A stretch of 64,000 nucleotides of DNA from Irpex lacteus (Eukaryota > Basidiomycota > Agaricomycetes > Polyporales > Irpicaceae): contig MQVO02000001.1 of assembly GCA_001986395.2 (NCBI GenBank), positions 1,674,001 to 1,738,000 on the forward strand, given 5' to 3'. Below, one piece after another: positions 33,794 through 46,646 of the stretch; position 1 is the stretch's first letter, and every line of letters begins with the position of its first letter. A program made the position numbers and the translations under genes. The notes beneath the pieces were generated by a model that saw nothing but the letters and a program-made list of their open reading frames with translations, was not told where the DNA came from and made no database searches.

Positions 33794-35242
33794 CTAGCTT
33801 ATAGAGGTCCCAGACGGTTCTGATATGCCATAGAGGTGCTTATGTAGAAATTCTGCGCTCAATTTGAAGGCCTCTTCTTTCCCGATCTTTTCCTGCGGCT
33901 CAGCCTAGTACGATTGCAAAGGTCACTACGCAGTCAAGAGGAAAGTATGCTGGGTATACGTACGATATCTCCCCGGATAGTAAATCCATGACTGCACCCT
34001 TCCCAATGTCTTCTCACATAGCCTGGAGTGAACTTCCCTCCACCAAGAATCTTGTCAGCCTGTTCTTGTGCTGCAGCAGGGAAATATTCGTCGTCCGAGC
34101 AGCTATTGATCAGAAGCGGAGCCCTTGCTTTTGACAGGTAATCCTTGATAGAAGAGATAGAGCGATATTAGCATCGGACACCTAAATGTACGATCCACAC
34201 GAAGTACGTACTTCGAAGTCTTGAGGGATGCGAAGAAAAGACGGGTGCGATGCAACCACCACGTCCACCTTATTCTCGAACGCTAACTCAAACGCTGCGC
34301 GAGCCCCATAACAATACGCCGCAACCCCGATCTTAGAGATCCCACTCTGTTTCAAAGCGTCGACGACCTTATGAACACGAGGAGTGGAATGGTCCAAGCC
34401 GTTCTTCGAGAACCACTCTCCGAAGTCAAAACATTTGCCATGCTCCATCATCTCTGGGAGTAAGATGTCTTGGAAGAGGTTGGGCATGATGGTCTTGAAG
34501 CCGCTTGCGGCGAAGCTGTCTGCTACGAGCTATAGATGAGAGCAAACAGTGTCAGAAGTCGGCATGAAATGTACTCCAGCTGGATCATGCATACTTGGTT
34601 CTTGATGTACTTGGCCCCAAAGACGTTCGTCAGTACCAGGACGAGTTGATCTTTCGGGTAGTCGAATGAGGGCGTGGCAACGTAACAGTCAATGCCGTCG
34701 ATGTCTTCAAATCGTCCTATGAATACGCACAGTCCGGTCAGCATGACTATCAATGCATTGCGAGAGTCGGTAAGGTCATACCTTCTGGGATGCCCTCATG
34801 ACGAACTTCTGATAGTGTGCAAATTAATATGAGCAGACTTTCTTCCTTCCACTGCATAAGTTCTGCTCTACTCACCAGTGATGCGGCCTCCTGTTGAGAA
34901 ATGATTTTGAACAGCCGTACTCATCATCGTACGTCTGAAGTCGACTCGGAGGACGGTATCGCTCAGGCTATGAGATACGGTAGGACGTCTGCAAACGATG
35001 CAGTTAATACTGTTACCACATTTACGTCAATTAACGTCGTACCTGAAGACACTATGTAACAAAACTAGCTGAGTTCGCTCAGTAGTGCATCGAATAACTT
35101 TGAAGAGACGAATGATATTGGATTTGAAGACTTACGATGATTTAGGCAGCACAACTTTTGCTCTGGCAGTCGTGAACCCAACACGAGAATTGCCTACCCC
35201 TCGCAATAAAACACCAGCACCGTAACTGACTATTCGAGTCAT
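33794..35242 (-). CDS. Dienelactone hydrolase family protein, probably mitochondrial
   Basis: Cys-type alpha/beta hydrolase (carboxymethylenebutenolidase family). Key sites: nucleophile in AAYCYGARAAF, acid in SCSDDEYFP, His in GCSHGFTIRGD. The first exon (35242-35136, MTRIVSYGAG..) is rich in Arg, Ser and hydrophobic residues with no acid, like a mitochondrial presequence. It joins the exon starting at 34988 in frame. That exon contains a second start, MMSTAVQNHF at about 34927, so a cytosolic form is possible. Five or more introns. The substrate is unknown; fungal members often act on small lactones or related esters. Confidence 0.8.
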
Positions 35243-35862
35243 ACTTCTCCTCGCCGTGACGAATCACAGGTGCCAGTGGTGGGTTCGAGTTCGTTGACTT
35301 ACTGAGCGGCAGTCGGTTACGTAAGCATGGTGAGTCTCCAGAAAAGGCAGTTCAAGTGTTAGTACAGGTACTTACACATTTACGAGTTGTACAATATATG
35401 AGTACTGCGGTCGTGAAATAAATAATTCATTCGTGCAATAGTACTACTAGTAACTTGAACAAGTACCAAGTACAAGTACTAGACTAAGAAAACATCAAGA
35501 ATCGTTCATCATGCATCGTTCATCAGTCATTACAACACCATCATTATCATCATCTTGAAAACATGCAGAATACGTGAGAGTCATTGGTATCGTCGAGTCG
35601 TTGATATCGTAGTAAGTCGGAGTCGGAGGATTATAGCGAGTCGTAATAAGTAGTCTTCGATTAGGTCGTTCGTTGCTGAAGGTCGTCGTGGTCGTATACC
35701 GAGGAAAGTTTTGAAGGAGTGAGGAGACAGAGAGGAATAAGAGTTAGGTGATAAGGATAGGATACTTTGGTGGGGCGATGGACGAAGCTTGCAAGTCGAG
35801 GTCGAGGGACTCCCGGAGAGCCAAAGGTGCGAGTATGCGAATAAGGGAGCGAGGAGCCGTTC
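35243..35862. other. Intergenic region, partly low complexity
   Basis: It includes AT-rich sequence with short GTAC/ACTAG-rich repeats around 35440-35490 and CATCAT-like repeats around 35510-35560. No gene was seen. Confidence 0.4.
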
Positions 35863-38689
35863 AAGAGACGTACGTCTCCGTCCCCTTATTCCAGCTCGCC
35901 CGGGGCGTATACTTCAACTCCTGATTCTCCATCCTCTCCTTGACGCTCTCATGGAACTTGGGCGAGTTGTCCGGGATATGTCGGCCTTTACCTAAGTGTA
36001 GTCTACAATATATACAAAATCGTCAGCAAATATCTTCAGCGACAGCGGGAATGTGTTATAAATCGAGAAGAAAAGAGGACACTTACCCCCACTTAGTATG
36101 CCACTCCCCCCTCCCATCCTGATACGTATAACTCGTCGGCACGACTTCCAGTATCCACCACCACTTATTCTGCACAAGCTCGTCGTCGATCGCCTGCATC
36201 GCGTCAATCTCCGTGCCAGTACTGCTATGCGTCGCTCCGCTGTCCTCGCTCCTCCTCACTTCCTCATCCCCCTCCCCTATAATAGGCGGAACAGGCTTCC
36301 GCACGACCTTGGACGTATCGTCCGTCGACGAACCCACCACCTCCGTCGACGTCACCTCACTAACCCCAACATCCGCATGATGTTTTTCGTTAACAGCAGC
36401 CTTCAACGTCTCCCGCTTCTCCTTCGGCTCCGCAAAGAAATGCAAAGTAGGCTGAATCTTCCCCTTCCTATCCTGCCCACCCTTCACCGACGCGCTCTCC
36501 GGACTAGTAGTAATAGTAGCACCTCCGCCCCCGACTTCGAGGCCCTGCGTGACGAACCCGGTGCCGAGGATGGTGTTGAGCGGGATCCCGGCGCGCGCGA
36601 TGGCGTCGTTGTCGAATTGGATGCCACATTGTGCTTGGACGACTTGGCGGACCATCCATCGGAGGGGTATGTCTGAGAGGGCGTGGACTGCGCTGTTTGC
36701 TGTCGATCCGCCTCCAACATCTGATACAGACACAAACAAAACAGCCCAAGTCAGCCATTGCACTCAACTAAAGACACCCGAGAAACAAGACAAAGAAGCA
36801 CTCACTCCCATGCCCACCAGCAAACCAAACCTCAAGTACATCCGTCAACCCCACAAAATCATCACTCGGATCATCCACAGCGCTCATATTCCTCAACTGT
36901 TTCCTACTCTTATGCCTCCCCTGATACTCCTTCTCCTCCTTTGCGCGCTTGTGGCTCCCCCTCCTAGCCCACCGTCTGACGTTGGGGAACGGACGCCAGG
37001 CGTCGCCGATGCCGCGGGGGTGGACGTACCCTGGGGGTGTGCCGACGTCATGCGTAGATGTCTTCTTCTCGGGTTTCTTGCCGGTGGAGGAAGGATTGTT
37101 GGAGGAGGGGGAGAGAGGTTGGGGAGGGTTCATGGCGGATATGGAGGTGGGAGAGGCGGGTGAGGGTGAGTTGTCGTCGTCTTCGGGGAGGTCGTCGATA
37201 CCCATTTCAGCTTTGAGGTCGTGTACGGTTCGGGTGGCGTCTGGGGAGAGTCTGTGGTACAGGTTCGGGCGGAATTTGGCGCGACGCTGCATGTATGCCG
37301 TAAGTAAAGTTGGCTGGGGCATTTGTTCATCCGTAATCTACTTACCTCGTCCAAAGACAACGCGTGCCTAAACGTCTTGATCGTAGTATTCGTAGTTGTG
37401 AATGGTAAAGTCTTGCTCATCAACAATCCAACACTCGCCACCGTATCCCTACATATTTTCTCAGTTGAAACCATAGCTCCCACTGTCAGATTACTAGTAT
37501 CGGGCTTTACTCACCAAACACCAACAAATTCAATCTGCACACTGCGACAAAACGTCTGCTTGAACCCCGCTGCAAGCTGTACGTTCGCCGGGTCCGTTTT
37601 CTTGAACATCTTGTATGCCAGTGGAACCTGTTCAGGGTTGTCTTTAGGCAGTAGCCCAATCTTGTGGATGAACCCAGCGAGAGCGCGTGCGGTATATGCG
37701 CCTCGCGAGAACCCTACAAATATCATATGTTATTTCATGAACGCATATATGCGCGGATATATGCGCATAAAACTCACCAAAAATGCAAATCTTGTCACCA
37801 GGCCGCCAGTTCTGCATGAGGAACGTGTACCCCCCTCGAACGTGAGCATCCAAGTACCTGGTGACGACGCAGTCAATCCGCAGTGAGCATCGATCAATTC
37901 ATGAGAAACAGAAACCCGATGAGACGCAGATAGAAGTGATGAAGTAGATGGAAGAAGATGCGAAGCGGATACGCGTGAGAAATGAGTGAATAAAGGGAAC
38001 GGACTTACCAGGCGACGGCTTCGTCCAGCACCTTTGCGCACCATTGGAAGACGGGGGCGACGACGCCTGGTTGGAAGTAGGTGCCTACGCCGGGCTTGAA
38101 GTGGGGAGGGAGGTCAGTAAGGAGTTGGGGAGGTGAATGTATGCGCGGGGGACGCACTTGGTAGTAACATAGCTGCTCGTCTGTGATATTCTTCTTCAAT
38201 AGGGAGTAAAACTTGACAACATTGGTGTTCTGTGCACGACGTAGCCATTAGCCACAACGTATACTAGAGGTAAAGGGTACTCACATCTCCGTCGTACTGA
38301 TTCGACGTGCCATCGAAACACAACACCAATGTCCTGCCTTTGAGAGTAGCAGCGGTGGCAGAATCCAAGCTCGTCACCATCTTGCCAGTACAATCTAGAT
38401 GAGTCGATGCTTCTGCTACCAGAGCTTGAGCTTGCAATTGAGGTGCACTCGTCGAGTGAAAGCCAGAAGAAGAAGGGACGTGGGCAAGCTCAATCTGGGA
38501 CCGAGGGCGAGGATACTTGTACTCTGCGCGAGCGGCAGGCGTCGAAGATAGACTCGGAGATGCGATACTACTCGGGGCGGAGTGGAGTCCTCGGCTGTGT
38601 GGACGGCGGGTTCTTGGCTGTCCTCGGGACACTAGCAGACGAGCGGTGGTGGGAGGAGTCAGCTGTCTCGTGATGGGCCGGGAGAGCAT
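35863..38689 (-). CDS. DUF2235 (alpha/beta hydrolase fold) protein
   Basis: Family of lipase-fold proteins that includes bacterial Tle1-type phospholipases; fungal members are uncharacterised. Conserved blocks: LVLCFDGTSNQYDGD near the N-terminus, YFQPGVV, GDKICIFGFSRGAYTARALAGF (GxSxG nucleophile), IEFVGVWDTVASVG (acid), FRHALSLDE (His). The N-terminus (MLSRPITRQLTPPTTARLLVSRGQPRTRR) is Arg-rich and lacks acids, possibly a mitochondrial presequence. Long Pro/Ser and Thr/Ser insertions lie between the His motif and the C-terminus. The last exon, after an intron whose donor follows HTKWG, ends at 35863 with ETYVS. About seven introns. Likely an esterase or lipase; substrate unknown. Confidence 0.8.
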
Positions 38690-39366
38690 GGGATGAGGCC
38701 AAGCCCTGTTCTGTATTCGCAGGCTTTAATCGCAGGGGCTGTATGAACTGGATGACAGTTGGTGTTTCTCTGCCTATATCTGTCACTCTCGGCGCATCAT
38801 CTGCAGAGAACAAGCTTCCCCGTCACTCCATCTGTTCGTACCCACCAAGTAATCACATCTCCACGTATTCCTACCTTCCCAGCCATCTCCCACGTGCGAT
38901 GCAGTTTTATAACAGCGTGCGTTGTGCATTTCTCAGAGTGTGCAAGTCGAAGTAAAGAGGCTCGCCGCCACATTGATCCCCGACACAGATGGTTGAGAGC
39001 CACGTGGAGGCGCCCGATCACCATCATCACCCCACATGTGATAACAAGCACTTGTGAAATGATCGCTGTGATCCCAACGACGCACATCCAAGATGCAAGC
39101 CTCGGAACACTCTCCCTCCGACCCCCTGAACATCCGTTGTCGGATGGGCAATCTGTGCGTCTTGAGTGTAAATGTCGTACTCCAAACGAGTCACTCTGAT
39201 TCAGAATAGTGGAGACATTGTTAAGCTAGAAGGATATCCAGTGACAGCTTAACTGCACCAACGGAGAGATCGGATTATTGCCAACAGGTGTACATGTACA
39301 GTAAACGTAAAACCAACAAAGTATAAGTGCTTAAATGAACGAGTGATGCAATCGATGACCGCAGGT
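38690..39366. other. Intergenic region
   Basis: It lies upstream of the DUF2235 gene and downstream of the kinase gene. Only short frames without motifs were found. Confidence 0.4.
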
Positions 39367-42300
39367 TCAGAGTTTCCAAACTTTGCAGAGAACCGCTCCA
39401 GTCGCCGAGGCCAAACCAGGGGATCCAGTATCCAAGAGAGCCAATCGTGCTTCATATCGAAAGAGTCCAAATCCAAAGAGTGCAATCCATTCTGCACTGC
39501 GTAAACCGGTAGAGGCTTGACCCATGGCTTGATACGAACTCGCACTATCCTGAACCAACAACACCCCTTATCAATACAGTGCCATTAAGGGCAACACAAG
39601 ACGCTAAAGTAGGAACTCACCACTCGAAGAACTCGCACCAGTAGACGTCCGACTCCTCCAACTCCCACTCGCAAACCGCGCCGGCCTTGTCGGAATCTTC
39701 GCCTTCAAGTTCACCACCGCCTGCGCGAAACTCCCGACTGCCCCCGTCTTGTGGTTCTTCAAGTCGTTCTTGTTTTGACTTTCTTTTGGAATGACACTCC
39801 CGCTGTTGTCCATACTATCCGGAACAGCCACAGCCACAGAGAGACTCGAACTAGAGGACGCCGCTGGAGGGTTAGCTACTTCGGGATCCTCGAGCTTATT
39901 CGGCGCTGGCTTCCTAGCAACGCAGGCGTCGAATGTAAAGCCAGGACTAGCAGCACCGGATTGTCTTTTCGTCTGAATTGCATTGGTTTGAATCTTGCTG
40001 TCATCGCCACCGCCACCCGTACAAGCTTCCGTCTCTCCCGTTCGGTCTGTCTTCAGTGCATCTTCGTGCTGGCCCCCCTCCTTCGACACCCCCTCCACCA
40101 CCAACTTCCCATCCCCACCTGTCTCTCCCTCTCCACCCTCACCCTCCTCAACACCCACAACAGCCCTACAAACACCCAAAAACCTCCTCAAAACACTCAC
40201 CCCCTCCGCCTCCTCCCCATCCAAAACACCATCGCTTCCAGTATCGCCCACACCGAAACCTTTAACTCCCGCACCGCCCATCGCATAAAGCGCAACGAGC
40301 TCCATTGCATACCCCGCACGCACAACAGGCAACACTTTCTTACTCATCAAGACAGCGTTCGGCCGAGCTGGGTTGCGTTCTTGAGTTGCATCGAGAACGA
40401 AGGCTTCCGGGGGAGGTATAGAAGATCTTGTGATCTCTAGCGTACGGCGGTCTTGTCGCAGACGGAGCTTGATCTTCGTGTCCTTGTACGGTGTGCAAGT
40501 AGTACTGCCAGAGCGACCACTGAATGGTTCGGAGGAAGGTGTGTAGACTAGTTCGACGTCTCCGAAGGGTTCGTTCGCCATCAGGGTGCATTTCGCGTTC
40601 GGTCTGTACTGAACGAGCTACATATTGTCGACCAGCTACGTTTAGGATATCTCGAACGTGGGCGTGGTCAGAGGAAAGCATACCTTTGGGATCCGCTGCT
40701 TCAGCTGATAGACAGCCCTCCACGCGTCGGCATACCGGTTCCAATACTCCTTCGGCATGCCCTCGAACGTATACTCTGCCCTCGGTTCGGCGAGACAGCA
40801 CGGCGTGCTCAGGTGCGGCGCACTGTACACCTTGATCTACGCCACCAGAAGTATCAGTCAATTGCACCAAGACAACAAAGCTTAAGTTCCAAAACTAACC
40901 GTACACCCATCGGGAGCAATCACAAGCACCTCATCCCCCTTCCTCCCCTTCCTCCGCTCGCCCTCCCTAAAATCAACAAGAAGGCTCCTAGAAGAATGCA
41001 AGACCGTCACTTGGCCTTTCATCGTCTTGTACGTACCCGGTGAGAGATACTCCGTGTTGAGAACTGACGGCTTCGTCGAATCGACTGGGATACCCAGAGT
41101 CGGATTTGGGTTTGGGTTTGGGTTTGGGAGTGCTTTTGTCGGTGTGGTGGTTACTTTCAAGTTAGAGGTGTCACCGTCGGACTTGGTGTTCGGTGCAGGC
41201 TGAGTACTGGAGTCCGGTTTATTGTTTGGTTCAGTAGAGGGCTTCGAGGTATGCGCGGCTTGAACAGAAGACTTCGTGAATAGGAACGGCAGCTCCCGTA
41301 CCGGCGGACTGTCCTTCTTGACTGCCAGATGGGCACCGTCGGCCTTGGTATCAGGTGCAGGCTTTGTCGGTTCAGTGCAGGGTTTCAAAGTCTGGGCATC
41401 TTGACTAGAAGACCTCGTGAATGGGAAAGGTAGCTCCCGCACCGGCGGGCTTTCCTTCGTGGAAGCCAGTTCGACACCAAAGCCAGAAGCACGCAAAGAA
41501 GGACTACGCAAGATAGAGCTCAAGTTCCCCCAATCGAATGTGTTCTTCCGTTCTTCAGGTTTTTCACCGAGCTTCCTTGAGTTGTCTCTAGGTAGTGCGA
41601 ATGCAGAAGGCGCAGTACAGAGCGACGTTGTAGCAGAAGATGTAGAAGACGCCAGGGAGGGTGGGACCAGAGGCATTTTGGCTGGCAGTTTCGTCATTCT
41701 GGCCTTGAACTCCAGGAAATTTGGTATTAGAGGCTCGCTGGACTTCTTCGGTGGATCATCTGCGCCGCTGGAGTCAGAGTCGTAGTCAGAAAGCGCGCCG
41801 TCCGAGTGGCTAGAAGAGGGCACCATAGAAGTTGAGTCCCCAGTTGGAGCGGTTGCACGTTGACCAGATGTGACCAGTTTACGCGAGTCAAGAGAAGAGC
41901 CAGATGCACCAGTAGAGGTAGAGGTAGCAGCGGCGGTATCAGTAGACCAAACACTAGAAAGCCTTGAGCTAGAGGCTGTCCGACGTATCGCGATATCCTC
42001 GCGCTTGAGGAGAGAGAACGTGGAGTTCCCAGTAGATTCAGAGGCACTTGTCGGCAACGAGATAATGCGGCGGTCTGGCAGTTCAGTCAAACAGGGCTGG
42101 CGAGGTTTCCAGGTGTCGCTGAGAAAGTTACGATGAGGCTGTGCAGAATCGGAGTCAGGAGCTGGCGTCGCAAGAGGATTCAGAGGTGGTGCTGCCTTTG
42201 AAAGGTGGGCAGGGTATTTTGACGGTTGGGGTGAAAGTGAAGAAGCGATGAATCGCGATGGTGTAGGCTGTGTCACGGTCCAGTGAAGAACATGCGAATC

Positions 42301-43449
42301 AAGAGGAACGACAGGCAGTGAAGGATCCAGAAAAGGATGCGACGGTATTTGCTCTATGGTAATTCGTTTCTTGGGATCCTGTGACCTTTGTATTAGACTA
42401 GATAAGATACAAAACATTGACAGACTCACGATTGTCAACAGCTCTAAGACGAGGTCCCGTAATTCTTCTGAGGTTTCGGGAGGTATGCGGTGTGCATTCT
42501 TGTAAATTTTGCTGTTGGTTCCGTTGGGATTCGTTGCCTGTAAGACCGATATACCATTCTCCACTAATGTGATGTAATGCATGAACTCACAAGGACTTGA
42601 ATTGCACCAGTCAAGCAGGCCAATATGAGTGCTCCAACAGACCACATATCGGTCGGAAACCCATGCGGCCGTTCACAAGATATTTCGCTAATCGTCGATA
42701 GATTCACGTGAGCAATTACCCCAGGCTATGGATAAAAGAGGGCCTACGGGGATTGGTAAAACCAGCTTCCAGGATAGCGGCGATTCACGACGTCCATGGT
42801 GGTCTGACTCGCAGATTCTAACCGGATCGCAGATGAAAAGTCGGCTATTTTCTGAGAACGATGGTCAGCGTGACAATCGACATCTCGTTAAATACACATA
42901 CTACACGCCATTCTCCACTGAGGTATATATTGGCCGGCTTTATGTCACGGTGGATCACGCGCTCTTTGCGCAAGTACGTGATACCGTCAACGAGACCCTT
43001 CACGACACCGCGGAGCTCTCCTTCCGATAACTTATGCTCGGGGGACAGCTTGAGCCTGGCCTCGAGAGTCCCTTGAGGGCAGTATTCTAGGACGTGATAT
43101 CCGGATGGGGTTGCGAGGAGAGATACGATGTTGGGGTGAAAAAGCGACCGATGTAGCGTCTCTGCGGAATGATTGGAACCAGCAAAAATCTGCGTCTTTT
43201 ATTAATATGTGCCACACCTAATGGAACGACTCGTTACATACCTTCTTTACAGCAACGACTCGACCGCGGAGGATCCCACTGCTACATTGAGCGGAATACA
43301 CGATAGAGCGAACACCACGCCCGATCTCGCACCCAATTGTATAGGCCTGTAGACGTGTTGAGCGCATGTTGAGAGACTTGAAAGGCCTCTCGTGTACTCA
43401 CAGGTAAGTCACGCTCCGCCTCCGCCTTATACTTCTCCTCCAACGACAT
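39367..43449 (-). CDS. PLK4: PLK4-like protein kinase with cryptic polo boxes
   Basis: Ser/Thr kinase. Kinase blocks: IGRGVRSIVYSAQ loop, VAVKK, VIHRDIKPANIYL, KIADFSSAI (DFG changed to DFS), GSWFYQSPEI, PHGFPTDMWSVGALI, DPKKRITIEQIPSHPFL. A long Ser/Pro linker follows, then VTVLHSSRSLLVDF with EVLVIAPDGCTV, EYWNRYADAWRAVYQLKQRIPK and QYRPNAKCTLMANEPFGDVELVY. These align in order with PB1 and PB2 (the cryptic polo box) of animal PLK4. The C-terminal exon ends at 39367; no third polo box was recognised. Start at ATG 43449 (MSLEEKYKAEAE). About nine introns. Animal PLK4 drives centriole duplication; this fungus should have spindle-pole bodies instead, so the role is open. Confidence 0.75.
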
Positions 43450-43777
43450 TATCCCAGGGCACAGGTGATGGTTCCGAGGAAAGAGCAAGACGCTCGATAG
43501 ACCTTCTTCGGCTGCCTGATACGGACAGAAGCCTCGCTTATGTAACGCATGCGCACCTACGACCACTGGCAAGCTTCCAGCTTTACATGAGTCAAGTTGC
43601 CCTCAGTAATGAAGCAGAACATAGCAGATGTGTTCGCTTCCCAGTTGTTCTACTTGTACAAAAGATAAGTATATCCTCAAGCATTACCTATAACTTCACT
43701 CAGGCTTTCCTCCCATAAAAACCAACGAAACCACCTCCCCACATCTTTGTCTCGTCCTCTCGGAGTCGCCCTTAACC
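43450..43777. other. Intergenic region upstream of kinase gene
   Basis: It holds the kinase promoter and the 3' flank of the USP gene. A protein-like frame without ATG precedes the kinase start; an extra 5' exon cannot be excluded. Confidence 0.4.
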
Positions 43778-45907
43778 TCAAGAAGTACCAGCAGCAGGGG
43801 TAGTCGTAGCACTAGTTGTAGTCCTCCCAAGCGGCGCAGTACCAGTACTCTCCCCTTCCACCTCCGTGTCATCCCCGTCCCCATCATCCACCATCTCCGA
43901 GGGTGGTGGGCTACCAGAGTGATGCTCCCTTTCGTCCCGCTCGACCTGCTCACGCATTGTAGCGACATCTTGGTCGACTTTGGTGGCGACTCGGTCGATA
44001 CCGGCGGCTTCGGCGAGGGAGACGCGAGCACGGTGAGTAGCGAGGTGGGCAGAGCGGCGGGGAGGACGCTTGAGCCGGCGGCGAGCGACCATCACTGGGA
44101 CGGAGCATTTCTATACAAGTGAGATGACTGTAAGAAAGGGTATGTACGAGAGAGCGAAGGGAGGTGAGCCTACTTGGATGAGGTAGTGGGATGTTGAACC
44201 GAGTAGAATGCTAGGCGTTTCGCTGAGTTAAGGGTTAAGAGTGAAGTGGGAAAACGGACATACCCTTTGAGGTTACCCAAACCACGTGAACCAACGATAA
44301 GCATGGTTGGCTCGACATAGTCAACAATATCTACGGGAGAAAGATACCGATTAGCAAGTCGTAAAAAATGGGCACGTCTGAGAGTACTTACCTAGTAGCA
44401 TGTGCCGCGCATTCTTCGCATGCCATGCTTGACATGAAATAGTCACATGGAGATGTGTACGCTGGAGAAGACTTGTGGCTTGACGGACGAGGATGTAGGC
44501 CATTCCTTGCCGCTGTGAATCGAGTTCAGCACACGGTGGATATGATTGAGTTGGAGACACACCTCTTGTTGAGCTCGCAATTTAGTCATGCGATCGTTAG
44601 GATTCGGTATCAATGGGTCGACTTTGTCTTCGTTCTCAACGACAGTGATGATAAGCCTGACTCAACGTTATGGTTTGTGTTATAAGATAGAATCACCTTA
44701 CTCACAATTCATCGCCATCCCGCAGAACGGTACCAATCGCCCATTCCAAAGCATAGCGAGACTCTTCACTAAGATCACTTGCCAGGACATAGCGTTTCGA
44801 CCGCCTGTTGTCTATCTTGTCGGGAGCACCGTGCGTGACATTGATAGTGCAACGGTCTCGTTCGAATATGGGTCTTGAAGTCTCGAGCGGTAGAGTAACC
44901 TGTGGTCGTGTGGACTTTCGCCGCCGAGGATTTCGGTGACCGGAGTTGAGAGTCGAAGGGAAGTATGGTTCAGGAGGAATCACGACGTTGACGCCCTCAC
45001 CGAGAGGGTCAGCGAATTCGGTTGGATCGTTTTCAATACGGTCATCGGGTACAATGGCATTGACCTCTGTGTTCTTCTCGGTTTCGGGGTCGAACTGGTC
45101 GCCATCACTCCATGAATCCTCGCTATCATCATCTTCTTCATCGCTTGAGCCTGAGTTGTCTTCGTCTTGACTACCACTACCAGTGGAGAAGGCGTTGCGG
45201 GGCCTGATGCGGTTGACCTCCACATCCGACTCGACGTCCGAGCCACGCAATGCTTGTACATCGGGCGAGTTGTCCCGCGTGCGTGTTCGCCGAAGACGGA
45301 AGGGCGACTGGCTTCGAGCACGCATAGAAGCCGAGTCCGTGTCCTCCTCTCTGCCTGCGAAAGACGACGACCGAGCCCTCTTCTCCTTGCCCTTATCCTT
45401 CGTCTGACTTCTACCTCTTTCGTCTCTGCTCCTAGACAACGACAGGGACGAGAACCCACCCATCATAGACGATAACGACATCTTTCCGAACCCTTTATCT
45501 TTATCGCTCTTGTTCTCGGCCGATTTGGCGGACGGCGGCTGGTTGGAGGTGGTACGCTCGAGTGCGCCTAGTATTATTTGCGAAGCCTGTTGATCAAGTT
45601 CCTGCCTGGTCAGCAAGGAAGTCGTACTGGCCCAACGTTTGTTAGTGGGGGTGACGGGTCTCGAGGTGGACGCCGAGTCGAGGGAGGTCGACGAGGTCGA
45701 TCGTTTGAACGGCAGTCCACCCCCGCCACTTGCCGGAGTGTGCGTCGAGATCGCACTCGTTGAGGAGTTCCCGCTCGGGATAGGTCGGGTGACTGATAGC
45801 TCTTGCCCCTCCTGAGGCGTAGGCAGCCCACCCGGCGTGCTACTTTTCTCCTTGTACTTGCCTACCCAGCTGCGCTTGCGCGGTGCATCTGGTCGTGTGG
45901 TCGCCAT
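43778..45907 (-). CDS. Universal stress protein domain protein
   Basis: The N-terminal half (about 300 residues) is Ser/Arg/Glu-rich and disordered, with phosphorylation-like SP/TP sites and an acidic run. The USP domain then begins with KRYVLASDLSEESRYALEWAIG, continues through ITVVENEDKVDP and AYILVRQATSLL, and ends with the nucleotide-binding loop VGSRGLGNLKGILLGSTSHYLIQKCSVPVMV (G-x2-G-x9-GS type), so ATP binding is expected. The last exon adds a basic, helical tail and an acidic end (about 100 residues). Five or six introns. The start at 45907 gives MATTRPDAPRKRSW. Proteins of this layout are common in filamentous fungi; the partner is unknown. Confidence 0.8.
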
Positions 45908-45967
45908 AGTGGTCTTCCGTCGTGGTCGCGCGAGGAGAGGAGAGGAGAGAAGACGAAGGTATACCGC

Positions 45968-46357
45968 TCACCTCTGGCTTTGCTTGTCTTTCAAATGCCT
46001 GTAGGTGAGGGCGAGGCGGTGAGCGTCGTTGTGCAAGGTGGCCTCGCACGGGCAGCCAGAGGAGATCGCGATGGCCAGGGCCTGAAGCGCGTTGCCAAGC
46101 CCTGGCCCGACACTGCTTTCCGCAAGAGCCAGCGTCGCCCGTAGCGCCCGGTAGCACAAAGGTAAAAGCCAAACAGCGAATATACTTACAAACTCTGCAG
46201 CCTTCTCGATGTCGTCGGCGTTTTGCTACTCGACGGGGGACAATGAGGGCAAGATAGGAGCAGGACAACTGGAGCGAACCTCGAGTGCGAAGCGGGCTTC
46301 CGGCTCAGATAACCCCAAGTTTATCAGTTTATCGAGATTGTCTTCGTGGTGTGACAT
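45968..46357 (-). CDS. Small UBA-domain protein
   Basis: Exon 1 starts MSHHEDNLDKLINLGLSEPEARFALE at 46357. An intron (GTTCGC to GTAG) joins it to NADDIEKAAEF, completing a three-helix UBA fold (LxxLGL, A-x2-AL, DIxxAAEF). The frame stays open after that to a stop at 45968, giving about 110 residues. The GTAAGT right after AAEF could instead be a donor. UBA domains bind ubiquitin, so it may act as a small adaptor. It lies 60 bp upstream of the USP start on the same strand. The donor of intron 1 is weak, so the exon join is tentative. Confidence 0.5.
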
Positions 46358-46646
46358 GGTTCGGAGGTCGCTAGGGTCCAGGGAAACGAGGTTACTGAAC
46401 GTCGACTAGCTTCGATTTCACGACAACAGAGCAGTGTACTAATAGCAGAGACACGCAGGAGAGAGGGGGAAGATACGGTCAAGACTATGCCCGCAGCCAC
46501 CATCCAAGAGTATTTAAATTTTCGCGATCGAACTCCATCCCCCGCAACCTCCTATGCCAGATCAAACTCCCGACGCAAATGCAGAGAAATCCCATCTGAT
46601 CGCCGGACGATGCCTTTCATATGTCCCATTTCGCCCGACGTCGCGC

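Noticed and set aside
35270..35300. GGTTCGAGTTC resembling a tRNA B box
   Set aside because: No matching A box or cloverleaf could be found around it.
36098..36676. 192-residue plus frame opposite the DUF2235 gene
   Set aside because: Mirror of the disordered C-terminal part of the minus-strand gene; no independent signals.
39751..40440. 229-residue plus frame opposite the kinase C-terminus
   Set aside because: Its reverse strand carries the polo-box continuation and a spliced end; this frame has no motif.
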